From NCBI RefSeq assembly GCF_000439085.1, contig NZ_AUUA01000011.1, positions 62,001 through 126,000 on the forward strand: a stretch of DNA of 64,000 bases, given 5' to 3'. Each line of letters starts with the position of its first letter. Position 1 is the stretch's first letter. Made by a program: the position numbers and the translations under genes. The DNA comes from Leminorella grimontii ATCC 33999 = DSM 5078 (lineage in GTDB: Bacteria > Pseudomonadota > Gammaproteobacteria > Enterobacterales > Enterobacteriaceae). Shown piece after piece: positions 8,827 to 17,383 of this stretch. The notes under the pieces are model-generated. The model worked only from the letters and a program-made list of their open reading frames with translations. It made no database searches and was not told the DNA's origin.

Positions 8827-10092
8827 TTATGCCTTGATGTTCATCTTCTCGGCCAGCGCTTCGAGCGCCTTCTCGAAGCAGGCTAACGGCGCGCGCACGG
8901 TGCCGGCGCCAATCTGGCCTACGCCTGCTTCGCGGTGGGCGATGCCGGTGTTGATAAGCGGCGTAATGCCGGTTTCAACAACGCGAAGCACGTCCAGACC
9001 GATACAGGCGCCCTGGAAATCCCAGGTAGGAATTTGCAGCATTCCATTACGCTCGAGGTAGATTTCGCCCATTTCTTCCGTCACCTCCAGCGCGGCGCTA
9101 ATTCCGCCGCCGGCGCCGACAAACCGGGTAACGCCCGGAGCGGCAACCATGGCCGCGCCGCCGATGCCGAAGGTTTCCGTAATGGCGCTATCGCCGATGT
9201 CCGGGTTGGCGTCCGCCTGGCTGTACCCGGTAAAGAACAGGCCTTCCGGGGTATTAACCGGCGCGGTGAACCAGCGATCGCCTAATCCGCTAACCTTGAT
9301 GCCGAAGTTTTCGCCGTTGCGCGTCATCACCGTCACGACGCTGCCTGCTTCTATTTGTGCGCCCGCGTCCATTGCGGCCTTACAGTAGGCCATCGCCAGG
9401 TTGAGGAAGAACTGGTCCGTCACGCTCAGGAACTGCATCACTTCCGCCAGCTGCGCTTTTTCGCGCGCAAGCAGGGTGATTTTCGGCGCCAGGGTGCGCA
9501 TCAGCAGCGCCGAAGCGGCGATGTTACGCTGGTGGAATTCGTCGCCCATCGTAATGGCCTGCGCCATCACTGCGGTGAGGTCAATCCCGCCTTCAATCGC
9601 CTGCAGCGCTTCGCTGAGCACCGGCGCCAGCGTATCGCGCATCCAGCGAAGGCGAGCCTGTACCTCTTCGTTGTAGGCGCCAAAGCGCATTACCTTACCG
9701 ATGCCTTCGTTCAGGTTGCAGTAGGAGCGGTTGCCGTGAACCTTGTTCTCCACCACCAGCATCGGCATGTTGGCTGAAGTAATGCCGCCCATCGGCCCTA
9801 CCGCGTCGACGCTGTGGCAGGGTAAAAACTCAACGCCGCCGCCGTTTAGCAGGCTCAGCGCCTCTTCCTCGGTTTTTGCCCAGCCTTCAAACAGGCAGGC
9901 GCTGATGCAGGCGCCGCGCACCGGGCCGCTCATTGCCGCCCAAGTAACCGGCGGGCCCGCGTGCAGCAGCTTGCGGCCTTCCTGCAGAGTAGGGATAACC
10001 TGTTTTGCCGGCTTTACGTCCAACCAGTGGGGACGCGCTTCTTTGATACGCTCGATGACCGCTGCGTTAGCTTCTTGAATAGATGCGTACAT
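8827..10092 (-). CDS. ylbE: DUF1116 protein YlbE (AllG), oxamate carbamoyltransferase component
   Basis: The 421-residue protein matches E. coli YlbE along its length: ANAAVIERIKEARPHWLDV at residues 8-27, LLHAGPPVTW near 45, CISACLFEGWAK near 65, and CHSVDAVGPMGGITSANMPMLVVEN near 95-120. With FdrA and YlbF it is reported to form the long-sought oxamate carbamoyltransferase, which phosphorolyses oxalurate to oxamate and carbamoyl phosphate; the newer name is AllG (established-knowledge recall, not tested here). It starts 12 bp after the fdrA stop with a good GAGGT ribosome-binding site, so the two are co-transcribed. Confidence 0.92.
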   Translation of the reverse strand: MYASIQEANAAVIERIKEARPHWLDVKPAKQVIPTLQEGRKLLHAGPPVTWAAMSGPVRGACISACLFEGWAKTEEEALSLLNGGGVEFLPCHSVDAVGPMGGITSANMPMLVVENKVHGNRSYCNLNEGIGKVMRFGAYNEEVQARLRWMRDTLAPVLSEALQAIEGGIDLTAVMAQAITMGDEFHQRNIAASALLMRTLAPKITLLAREKAQLAEVMQFLSVTDQFFLNLAMAYCKAAMDAGAQIEAGSVVTVMTRNGENFGIKVSGLGDRWFTAPVNTPEGLFFTGYSQADANPDIGDSAITETFGIGGAAMVAAPGVTRFVGAGGGISAALEVTEEMGEIYLERNGMLQIPTWDFQGACIGLDVLRVVETGITPLINTGIAHREAGVGQIGAGTVRAPLACFEKALEALAEKMNIKA

Positions 10093-10104
10093 AAAAAAGA
10101 CCTC

Positions 10105-11775
10105 TTATTGCATTTGTTTTAATAGGTTGGCCAGCTTGCGGTTACCGCCAGCGATAGGGGCCCACTGGTAGTGCACAACGGGTACGCCGGCAGACTGCAA
10201 ATCTTCGGCAAAGCTACGCAGTCCGGCGTTAATGACGGCCACGCCGTTTAACAACGGCGCCGACTCATCGGCCTGACGACTCCCTTCGGAGTCGATAAGA
10301 CCGTGGCTCAGCATGGCGGCCTCCGGCAGGGTATCGACGACGGCAATTCCTGCCGCCCGCAGCGCCTCGATTTGCGCCGATCTGACCTGAGGATCCTGTT
10401 CGGTCCCGGTTACCGTCGCGATAACGGCCAGAGGATTCGCTTCCCCACGGCGATCGCGGGCCTTGTTCACCGCGTCAACCAGAGAGCCGGTTGGGTCCTG
10501 CTGCGCGCCATAGCCAATTACAACGTCCAGCAGAAGAACGCCGACGTCGGGGCGATTCGACAGATTGACGATTTCCTGATTGCGGGTTGAAGGGTCGATC
10601 ATCGGGTGAGGTTTGCCCTGCGTGTAAAAATCATCGCCCAAGTCGATAATCTTATGTCCGTCGGCGTCCAGCATCGTGCCGCGATCGTGTTTACTGTCGA
10701 CCTCGGCGCCGAGGCGCTCGGCCAGCAGCATGGCCACCTCAACGGCCAGCGTTCCGCCGGTATACAGCCCGACGATCTTTTTACCCTTCACGGCAGGAAG
10801 GCTTTCCGCCTGCTCCTGAACGCGGGCCAGCGCGGCCGCCAGGCGCGCCGCTTCGTCCAGCGTATCGGCCAGATAAACGTTGCCATCGCGCGTCTCGCCG
10901 TGCTTAACGCCCAAAAACAGCGTAACGATAGGCTTGTTGATTTGCTTCATCGCGCTGAATACGCGCTGGCGCACGGCTTCGGCCGGCGGTTTGGAAACGA
11001 ACAGCAGCACTTTGCTTTGCTCGTCCTTGGCCAGCATGTCCAGCGCGGTCAAAGCGCTGATGCCGCCGACGTCGGCGGAAAGGTCGCGACCGCCCAGGCC
11101 TATCGCATGGCTAATGCCTTGCCCGGCCAGCGCAATCTGAGAGGCCAGCTCCTGAATCCCGGTGCCCGACGCGCCGATAATGCCGATCCGCCCCTTAGGC
11201 AAAACGTTGGCAAACGCCAGCGGCGCGCCGGCGATCATCGCCGTTCCGCAGTCCGGCCCCATAACGATAAGCCCTTTATCGCGCGCTTTGGTTTTCAGCG
11301 CGACTTCCTGCTCGATAGACACGTTATCGGAGAAAATCATTACGCTTTTGCCGCGATCCAGCGCCTTGTCGGCCAGCTCGGCGGCGTATTCGCCGGCAAT
11401 GGAAATCAGCAGCAGGTTCGCGTCAGGCAGCTTTTGCTCCGCGCTGTCCCAGCGGCGCGCTTTTAGGAGAGACTTGCCGCCCTTCTGCCCTTGCGCAATC
11501 GCAGCCAGCGCTTCGTCCAGCTGTTCGCTGACGTACTGCGTCAACGCGCCGTCGCCGTTGTCCTCAGCCTTGATGGCCACGCAGATGTCGTTCGGCGTCG
11601 CTTCATCGAACATCGCGTGCCAGAAGCCGGTATTGGTCAATAACGACTTGTTGGCCGGCGTCCCCATCATTACGGAAACTTCATCAACGCGAGGAAGCTC
11701 GCTTAACTTCCGGGATATCAGCATCAGGCTGACCGAGTCCTGAAAACTGCCCTTTTTTATAAAAGCATGGATCAT
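10105..11775 (-). CDS. fdrA: FdrA (AllF), acyl-CoA-synthetase-like component of oxamate carbamoyltransferase
   Basis: The 556-residue protein starts MIHAFIKKGSFQDSVSLM and carries VMMGTPANKSLL near residue 40 as in E. coli FdrA (about 555 residues). It has succinyl-CoA-synthetase alpha-type CoA/nucleotide folds: IGIIGASGTGIQEL near residue 197 and a later LLLDVVIGYGAQQDP block near residue 418. It acts in the cytoplasm with YlbE and YlbF. It is the first gene of a minus-strand operon running to ybcF and is divergent from allD across a 463-bp control region. An AAAGGGCC ribosome-binding site precedes the ATG at 11775. Confidence 0.94.
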   Translation of the reverse strand: MIHAFIKKGSFQDSVSLMLISRKLSELPRVDEVSVMMGTPANKSLLTNTGFWHAMFDEATPNDICVAIKAEDNGDGALTQYVSEQLDEALAAIAQGQKGGKSLLKARRWDSAEQKLPDANLLLISIAGEYAAELADKALDRGKSVMIFSDNVSIEQEVALKTKARDKGLIVMGPDCGTAMIAGAPLAFANVLPKGRIGIIGASGTGIQELASQIALAGQGISHAIGLGGRDLSADVGGISALTALDMLAKDEQSKVLLFVSKPPAEAVRQRVFSAMKQINKPIVTLFLGVKHGETRDGNVYLADTLDEAARLAAALARVQEQAESLPAVKGKKIVGLYTGGTLAVEVAMLLAERLGAEVDSKHDRGTMLDADGHKIIDLGDDFYTQGKPHPMIDPSTRNQEIVNLSNRPDVGVLLLDVVIGYGAQQDPTGSLVDAVNKARDRRGEANPLAVIATVTGTEQDPQVRSAQIEALRAAGIAVVDTLPEAAMLSHGLIDSEGSRQADESAPLLNGVAVINAGLRSFAEDLQSAGVPVVHYQWAPIAGGNRKLANLLKQMQ

Positions 11776-12238
11776 AGATAGGCCCTTTATCGTAAACTAA
11801 AACATGAACCCAATATTTTCTGCATACGCCATCCAGAGGTATAAACAGGAATAGGTTTCTATTCTAATTAATAGCTTGGCATTAATTCTCCCCACAGGGA
11901 AAACCAAAACGCTTAATAAAAATTAAAACCCATTACGCGACAGAAAAAATTCAAACCTGCGACAACTCACTAAGTTGGCTAAAAAGCTATATAAAAAAAC
12001 CGCTCATCAAAGTGAGAGCGGTCACACTTCGGTTATTATAAAAAAAATGTATCAAATCAGTAGTCGATTATTTAATTAACTAAGAGGAATCCATTTATTA
12101 AGTTATTTTAATAATCCCACATTCATTTAATGAATTTTTTTTCCAATTCCGTAACGCCAATGTTGATCACATTATTTCACTCTTTTTATCGCAATTATCG
12201 GCACAGCGTTTTTTACCATGCAAAAGGATGACCCTGTA
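11776..12238. other. Divergent control region between fdrA and allD
   Basis: The region is AT-rich and without a gene. It contains a minus-strand terminator hairpin (11993-12022), an ATTCATT-T-AATGAAT palindrome at 12121-12135 followed by an eight-T run, and a TTTTTTCCAA stretch around 12139-12147 that resembles half of the E. coli AllR operator. AllS, encoded nearby, is the likely activator; no confident AllS site could be placed. Confidence 0.5.
11993..12022 (-). terminator. Rho-independent terminator in the fdrA leader
   Basis: On the minus strand an ACCGCTC/GAGCGGT stem with a 10-nt loop is followed by seven U residues. It lies about 220 nt upstream of the fdrA start and points toward fdrA, with no gene on that strand immediately upstream. 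It either blocks antisense transcription out of allD or acts as an attenuator in the fdrA leader. Confidence 0.7.
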
Positions 12239-13288
12239 ATGAGAATCTCCCGACAGAAGCTTCATCAGTTGATAAAAAACAAAATTGCCGCCGCCGGGCT
12301 CCCGCCTGAACACGCGGATACGGTTGCGGACGTTCTCGTACACGCTGACGCGAGAGGCATACATTCCCACGGCGCGGTTCGCGTCGAATACTACGCCGAG
12401 CGCATCAGCAAGGGGGGAACCAACGGCGCTCCCCACTTTACGTTTGAGAAAACCGGCCCCTGCAGCGGCATCCTTGACGGAGACAACGGCGCCGGGCACG
12501 TAGCGGCCAAGCTTGCAATGGAACGCGCCATTGAAATGGCTCAAGAACAGGGCGTGGCCGTCGTGGGGGCCCGTAGAATCGGCCACAGCGGCGCGCTGTC
12601 CTACTACGTTCAGCAGGCAGCAAGGGCCGGCATGATTGGCGTTTCCGTATGCCAGTCCGATCCGATGGTCGTTCCCTTCGGCGGCGCAGAAGCCTACTTC
12701 GGCACCAACCCTATCGCCTTTGCCGCACCGGGGGAAAACGACGATATCATCACCTTTGATATGGCGACTACCGTACAGGCATGGGGAAAAATACTGGATG
12801 CGCGCGCTCGCCGAGTCGCCATTCCCGAAAGCTGGGCCGTCGACGGTCAGGGCGTTCCCACAACCGATCCCATGGAGGTCAAAGGTCTGCTGCCGGTGGC
12901 TGGCCCCAAGGGTTACGGCCTGATGATGATGGTTGACGTGCTGTCCGGCATCCTGCTGGGCCTTCCCTTCGGCAAGCACGTCAGCTCGATGTATCACGAC
13001 CTTTCCCAAGGCCGGGAACTGGGGCAGCTGCACGTGGTTATCAACCCGGCGTACTTTACTTCGGCTGACGCATTTAGAAGCCACATCAGCCAGATGATGA
13101 GGGAACTGAACGCCGTGAAGGCTGCGCCGGGTACGGAGAAAGTGCTTTACCCCGGCCAAAACTGTGACATCGCCGAGCGAGAAAGCGATATTCACGGCAT
13201 TGAGATTGTTGACGATATCTATGAATACCTGATATCTGACGCACTTTATAAAAATTCTTACGACCAAAAAGATCCGTTTGCTTCATAA
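12239..13288 (+). CDS. allD: Ureidoglycolate dehydrogenase (NAD+) AllD
   Basis: AllD oxidises (S)-ureidoglycolate to oxalurate in the cytoplasm. The 349-residue protein has exactly the E. coli AllD length and near-identical blocks: DARGIHSHGAVRVEYYAERI near residue 45, the GHSGALSYYVQQAARAG region near residue 115, CQSDPMVVPFGGAE near residue 140, TFDMATTVQAWGK near residue 175 and YGLMMMVDVLSG near residue 225. It belongs to the LDH2/malate dehydrogenase type II family. The ATG at 12239 is preferred over an in-frame ATG at 12218 because AAGGA sits about 10 bp before it and the product then aligns with E. coli. An MFS gene and ylbF follow on the same strand. Confidence 0.97.
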   Translation: MRISRQKLHQLIKNKIAAAGLPPEHADTVADVLVHADARGIHSHGAVRVEYYAERISKGGTNGAPHFTFEKTGPCSGILDGDNGAGHVAAKLAMERAIEMAQEQGVAVVGARRIGHSGALSYYVQQAARAGMIGVSVCQSDPMVVPFGGAEAYFGTNPIAFAAPGENDDIITFDMATTVQAWGKILDARARRVAIPESWAVDGQGVPTTDPMEVKGLLPVAGPKGYGLMMMVDVLSGILLGLPFGKHVSSMYHDLSQGRELGQLHVVINPAYFTSADAFRSHISQMMRELNAVKAAPGTEKVLYPGQNCDIAERESDIHGIEIVDDIYEYLISDALYKNSYDQKDPFAS

Positions 13289-13555
13289 CGCAATGCGAAG
13301 GTTACCCCCATTATTATTGCGGTTATTTTAAACGGTTAATATTAATTAACGGACATCGTCGAAAATATGGCCTAAAAAATAGCAGTGATAAAAAATTTTG
13401 GCCTCGATAAAAAATCAATAGCAAGGAGTTCAACGCCATCATCACAAGAAAATATTCTCCCAACGGGAGAGTGGGCGCAAAAACGAAAGAAATAATTAGC
13501 TTTTAAAGAACATTTAAGAATAGTGTGGTTATATAAATATCGTTGAGGATTCATT
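13289..13555. other. Intergenic region allD-MFS gene
   Basis: No gene is seen. The stretch includes a GTTAAT-ATTA-ATTAAC palindrome near 13335-13350 and a TCTCCC-AAC-GGGAGA hairpin near 13454-13468. The distance suggests the transporter has its own promoter. Confidence 0.4.
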
Positions 13556-14773
13556 ATGGATAACGAAGTAAAAAAAGAGCTTTTCCCCTATTGGATTAGG
13601 CTCGTCATAATATTTTTTCTCGGCTGGATCGCAATCTATGCGGGCCGTTCTGTATTAAACCCCATCATGCCCCTGATTCAGGCCGAATTCGGCCTGTCAA
13701 AGGGCAACCTCGGACTTATCAGCAGTCTCTTTTTCCTTACCTATACCGTGCTTCAAATTCCAGCCGGTATCTACGGAGACAAAATCGGCCGAAAGAAGAT
13801 CATGGTTCCCGGCTTTATGCTGTTTGCAGCCTTTATCGCTTCCGTCAGCATCTCTCCAAGCTTCATCATTTTCATCATCTTTTGGATGATGACCGGCGCG
13901 GCTCAGGGAGCGTACTACGGCCCGCAGTACGCACTGTCCTCTGAAGCTATCCCGAAGAAGTGGATTACGCTTGGCAGCGCCGTCATCGGCAGCGGCATGT
14001 CGTTCGGCATCGCGTTAGGCTACTACCTGTCGAGCACCATGGTAGACAGTTTCCACACGTCCTGGAAAATGCCGTTTTTGGCGATTGCAGTACCTATTTT
14101 TATCGTTGCTCTGCTGATGCTGTTCTTTATCCGTGAAAACGCACAGCCAAAAGGTCCTCAGGCCGCGACGGCCCCCAAAAGCGACTTCCGCTTTACGGAT
14201 CTGTTCAAAAACCGCAACCTGATCATGGCCTATATCACCATTTTCTGTTCGATATACGGCTTCTTCGTCATCATCACCTGGCTGCCCTACTACCTGCAAA
14301 AAGAGCGCGGGATGGACATCGTTCACGCGGCCAGCATCGCGTCGATCGTTCCGTGGATTTCCATTATCGGCACGCTGATTTGCAGCTACGCCTCCGACAA
14401 GCTGGGTCGCAGAAAGCCGGTGGTGCTGTTTATGATGCCGCTGTCGCTTTTAGCCATCTTCGGCATCGTTTATTCCAGCTCTGAAGCCGTGCTTATTGCC
14501 GTGCTTATCCTGTACGGGTTTATCGGCAAAATCAGCCTCAACCCGGTGCTGGTGGCTCTCGTCGCGGACAACGCCCCGAGAGCGGCGCTGAGTACCGCCT
14601 TCGGCCTGTATAACTTCTTCGGCATGGCGGCGTCTATCTTTGCCCCGGTCGTTACCGGCTTTATCGCAGACAGCACCGGCAGCCTCAACGCAGGTTTCTA
14701 CTTCGCGGCCGTAGTGACCGTGGTCGGGATTATCGCCATGCTGTTCGTTAAAGAAGGGGAAAAGCAGGCCTAA
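13556..14773 (+). CDS. MFS transporter in the ureidoglycolate cluster
   Basis: A 405-residue inner-membrane protein with about 12 predicted helices in two six-helix halves. Typical major-facilitator marks are the loop 2-3 motif GDKIGRKK near residue 75 and its second-half equivalent SDKLGRRKP near residue 280, with a charged central loop near residues 200-215. Its place between allD and ylbF suggests it imports or exports a pathway compound such as ureidoglycolate, allantoate or oxamate; the substrate cannot be read from sequence. E. coli uses the unrelated transporter AllP (formerly YbbW) for allantoin, so this gene is not its equivalent. Confidence 0.87.
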   Translation: MDNEVKKELFPYWIRLVIIFFLGWIAIYAGRSVLNPIMPLIQAEFGLSKGNLGLISSLFFLTYTVLQIPAGIYGDKIGRKKIMVPGFMLFAAFIASVSISPSFIIFIIFWMMTGAAQGAYYGPQYALSSEAIPKKWITLGSAVIGSGMSFGIALGYYLSSTMVDSFHTSWKMPFLAIAVPIFIVALLMLFFIRENAQPKGPQAATAPKSDFRFTDLFKNRNLIMAYITIFCSIYGFFVIITWLPYYLQKERGMDIVHAASIASIVPWISIIGTLICSYASDKLGRRKPVVLFMMPLSLLAIFGIVYSSSEAVLIAVLILYGFIGKISLNPVLVALVADNAPRAALSTAFGLYNFFGMAASIFAPVVTGFIADSTGSLNAGFYFAAVVTVVGIIAMLFVKEGEKQA

Positions 14774-14874
14774 GCTGCTTATGCCGCCAAGCCACGATGC
14801 GCCCGACGCCGCTTATCGAGTCTGGGCGCATCGCAGCAGGCGGAAAAGATAACGTATGCAAGGCAATCATTACG

Positions 14875-15717
14875 ATGACTCAGCTTTCCACTCTGGCTTA
14901 TAGCCACGCGGCGCCCCACGCGTCAGGTTTGGCTACCTGCATCGGCGTTTACAGCAAGGCAATCAACCTGCTGACTGAAAGCGGCGGGCTTCTGACGCTT
15001 CATGACGCTACCCACGGCCTGAGCGCCGCGGGTTGGCTATTGGCAGACGCGGATTTCCATACGATAGGCAGAAAGATACAGCCCCAGTCCATCGTCCGCT
15101 TAAGCGCTGAAGGGCTGGAATCTGACGGATTTCTCCTAAGGCGCGCCGGGCGTCGGCTAAACTTGCGATTAAACGCCTCCGCCAGGCCGCTACACGCCGA
15201 ACGCCTACGGAGCGTCCTATGTCATCTTCCTAAGGAAACCGGCCTTTACGGCCCCCTTCACCGCCTCGCCGCCGCTCCGCTTAGCGCCGAGCTAAAGCGC
15301 ATAGTCGCGCTGTTTTCACAATCGCTGTGCGGCCAACGGGTAGACTGGAGTTCCTATATCGGCATGGGACCAGGGCTGACGCCCAGCAGCGACGACGTAC
15401 TGGTCGGCATGCTGGCGGCAGCCTATGGCTATACGCCCAGCGCGCACGCGCTGCGCCGCTGCCCGCTCTTCGCCCACGCTCAGCCGCTAGAACGGCTGAC
15501 GACCCACGTCAGCTGCGCCTATTTGCATCACGCCGGCAAGGGCTATTTTTCAACGCCGCTGCGGCGTGCGGTGTTCGCACTGCGGCAAAATGGCAGGGAT
15601 ATGGCTGCCGTTGCCCGGCTGCTGTCGCACGGCCACACGTCGGGAGCGGATACGCTATTGGGCGTCTGGCTGGGCGCGACGGCGATTGAACAACTGCCTT
15701 CCGGTTTTTCCCTCTAA
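14875..15717 (+). CDS. ylbF: DUF2877 protein YlbF (AllH), oxamate carbamoyltransferase component
   Basis: The 280-residue protein has the DUF2877 signature GMGPGLTPSSDDVLVGML near residue 165 and the C-terminal GHTSGADTLLG near residue 260. In E. coli YlbF (AllH) is encoded with FdrA and YlbE and is needed for oxamate carbamoyltransferase activity. Here it has moved to the plus strand behind the MFS gene. The ATG at 14875 is chosen because the upstream 26 codons are not family-like; the start is not certain. Its stop codon overlaps that of allS on the other strand. Confidence 0.85.
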   Translation: MTQLSTLAYSHAAPHASGLATCIGVYSKAINLLTESGGLLTLHDATHGLSAAGWLLADADFHTIGRKIQPQSIVRLSAEGLESDGFLLRRAGRRLNLRLNASARPLHAERLRSVLCHLPKETGLYGPLHRLAAAPLSAELKRIVALFSQSLCGQRVDWSSYIGMGPGLTPSSDDVLVGMLAAAYGYTPSAHALRRCPLFAHAQPLERLTTHVSCAYLHHAGKGYFSTPLRRAVFALRQNGRDMAAVARLLSHGHTSGADTLLGVWLGATAIEQLPSGFSL

Positions 15718-16658
15718 GGCTGCCCTTGGGCAGCGCTAATGGGGCTGTCGATTCGGTATAAAAAATCCTGAACGATAGGGCTTCGCTCTTCAAACAGCGA
15801 CACGATCTGCTGAGTAACCTTCCCCATCGTCGCATCTTTCCAAGCCAGACACAGCGGCGAGGGCTGGCGATAGTGGGGCACGTCGCGCTGAATAAGGCTA
15901 CCGTCATCCAAATAGGGCTGGCACAGCGCCTTGGGTAAAAAACCGACCCCCAACCCGCGCAGATGGCAGGCCAGCTTGGTATGAAGGTTCGGCACTTTGA
16001 TATCCCTCTGCCCTGGAAGCAGCCAGGCAACCCGCTTGGGCAAATTGCGCGACGTATCTTCGATATTAATCGCCGGGTAGGCGCGCAGCTGATCTTCCGT
16101 CAGGCTGCCGGTCACTTTTGCCAAAGGGTGATGAGGGGCGATAACAAACACCCAGTTCAGCTCGCCGAGCTGTAAAATGTTGATACCGTTATCCAGAGAC
16201 TCCCAGCCGGTGGCGCCGATGGCGATTTGATAGCCGTCATTAAGCAGCGTATCCCAAACGCCCATATACACCTGACGGGAAATCTGAACCTGAGTAAACG
16301 GGAAAAGCTGGTTCAGATGGCTCAAAAGCTCCGCCGCCGCCACCGGGCTGTACAACAGGTTGTTCACCACGATGTTGACCTGACGCTCAACCCCGTCGTT
16401 AATCTGGCGCAGCTCTTCCGACATGCCTTCCAGCCAGGTATTCCAACGGTAGCACTGGGCCAGCAGGTACTCACCGGCGGAGGTCAGCGAGACGGAGCGC
16501 GTAGTGCGGTGAAACAGCGGCGTTCCAACCCGCTCTTCCAGCATTTTGATGCGGTAGCCGATGGCCGCAGGCGTCTTGTGCATCGCTTCGGCGGCTTTAG
16601 AAAAGCTGGCGCTCTCTGCGACGTTGATAAATGAACGGATAGTTTCCCGATCGAGCAT
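15714..16658 (-). CDS. allS: LysR-type activator of the allantoin/ureidoglycolate genes, AllS
   Basis: The 314-residue LysR-type regulator has an N-terminal winged helix-turn-helix (residues 1-60, with ASFSKAAEAMHKTPAAIGYRIK) and a C-terminal effector-binding domain. It matches E. coli AllS strongly, including the FHRTTRSVSLTSAGE segment, the NDGVERQVNIVVNNLLY segment near residue 90 and PAINIEDTSRNLPKRVAWLLPGQ near residue 190. In E. coli AllS activates the allDCE operon in response to allantoin under anaerobic conditions; here allD and its neighbours are the obvious targets. It is convergent with ylbF, and the two stop codons share four bases. Confidence 0.94.
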   Translation of the reverse strand: MLDRETIRSFINVAESASFSKAAEAMHKTPAAIGYRIKMLEERVGTPLFHRTTRSVSLTSAGEYLLAQCYRWNTWLEGMSEELRQINDGVERQVNIVVNNLLYSPVAAAELLSHLNQLFPFTQVQISRQVYMGVWDTLLNDGYQIAIGATGWESLDNGINILQLGELNWVFVIAPHHPLAKVTGSLTEDQLRAYPAINIEDTSRNLPKRVAWLLPGQRDIKVPNLHTKLACHLRGLGVGFLPKALCQPYLDDGSLIQRDVPHYRQPSPLCLAWKDATMGKVTQQIVSLFEERSPIVQDFLYRIDSPISAAQGQP

Positions 16659-16767
16659 CGTAACCTCGGCTCATGAAGGCTGTGTCGCTTGGTCGCCTGA
16701 GGAATATCAGATACCGAGAAAAGCGCCGCAGCCCGTGATTAACTGGAACCTGCTATTGTATCCGGAT

Positions 16768-16795
16768 ATAAAAATGACGCGGTGATCCGCGTCAT
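16768..16795 (-). terminator. Rho-independent terminator after the DUF1877 gene
   Basis: On the minus strand a 9-bp ATGACGCGG/CCGCGTCAT stem with an ATCA loop is followed by a U-rich tract. It separates the DUF4272-SUKH-DUF1877 operon from allS. Confidence 0.8.
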
Positions 16796-16830
16796 AGAAT
16801 ATGATTAACCTTATGAATAAAAAGGGATTT

Positions 16831-16860
16831 GTATTACCTATAGCTGTATTACCTATAGTT
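16831..16860. repeat. Tandem 15-bp duplication
   Basis: GTATTACCTATAG occurs twice with a 15-bp period, just after the DUF1877 stop codon. It is a simple local duplication. Confidence 0.8.
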
Positions 16861-16862
16861 TT

Positions 16863-17324
16863 CTAACAAATTTCAAAAACCACATGGCTCCCGGAAGCTC
16901 CTGCCGCCTGATAAAACGCTTTCAAATCGCAGAAGTTTTGCCAAAGGTAATCATAGAGTTCCTTTTCAACTTCACCTTCGCGCAACGGATAGACTTCATC
17001 CGCCATCATCGCGTCAAAATCAAACCTGTCGGTAAAAGCCGTACTGTCGATCGCAGCAAGCCCATCGGCAGCCGCTTTTACCTGTAGAGGCGTCAATATC
17101 GCTGCCATTGTCGCCCTTTCCACGTGCTCTACCTCATCACAGAGCGGGATGACATAGCCAAGCGGAGGTTCCCCATCCGCAATATCCCCGGTCAGCAAAT
17201 AGTGAATAAGCTCCCAGCTTTTATCAATGTCGCAGTCGACCGCGTCATAGGGGAAATCGTCACCGTCGCGATAACGCTCGACTTCTTCTTCCGTCATTTT
17301 TTTAAATAAGCCAATCATGCCCAT
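16863..17324 (-). CDS. DUF1877 (YfbM-like) protein
   Basis: A 153-residue cytoplasmic protein starting MGMIGLFKKM, with the DUF1877 pattern of an acidic first third, a DIDKSWELIHYLLTGD block near residue 30, and a C-terminal region near residue 120 resembling YfbM. The function is unknown; DUF1877 genes often occur among polymorphic-toxin immunity genes. It is the last gene of a minus-strand trio with the SUKH-like and DUF4272 genes, followed by a clear terminator. Confidence 0.8.
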   Translation of the reverse strand: MGMIGLFKKMTEEEVERYRDGDDFPYDAVDCDIDKSWELIHYLLTGDIADGEPPLGYVIPLCDEVEHVERATMAAILTPLQVKAAADGLAAIDSTAFTDRFDFDAMMADEVYPLREGEVEKELYDYLWQNFCDLKAFYQAAGASGSHVVFEIC

Positions 17325-17383
17325 AGTGTTATTCCTACATCGTTATTTCACAACGTTAACGCGACATATTACCATCGCGCGCC

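Noticed and set aside
12131-12147. AllR operator upstream of allD
   Set aside because: Only a half match (TTTTTTCCAA) to the E. coli operator is present, and no allR gene is in the window; kept only as a note.
12167-13267. 366-codon open frame on the minus strand opposite allD
   Set aside because: It is the exact shadow of allD, whose plus-strand product matches the family along its length.
13372-13554. 60-codon minus-strand frame upstream of the MFS gene
   Set aside because: No ribosome-binding site, no family features, and it lies in the MFS promoter region.
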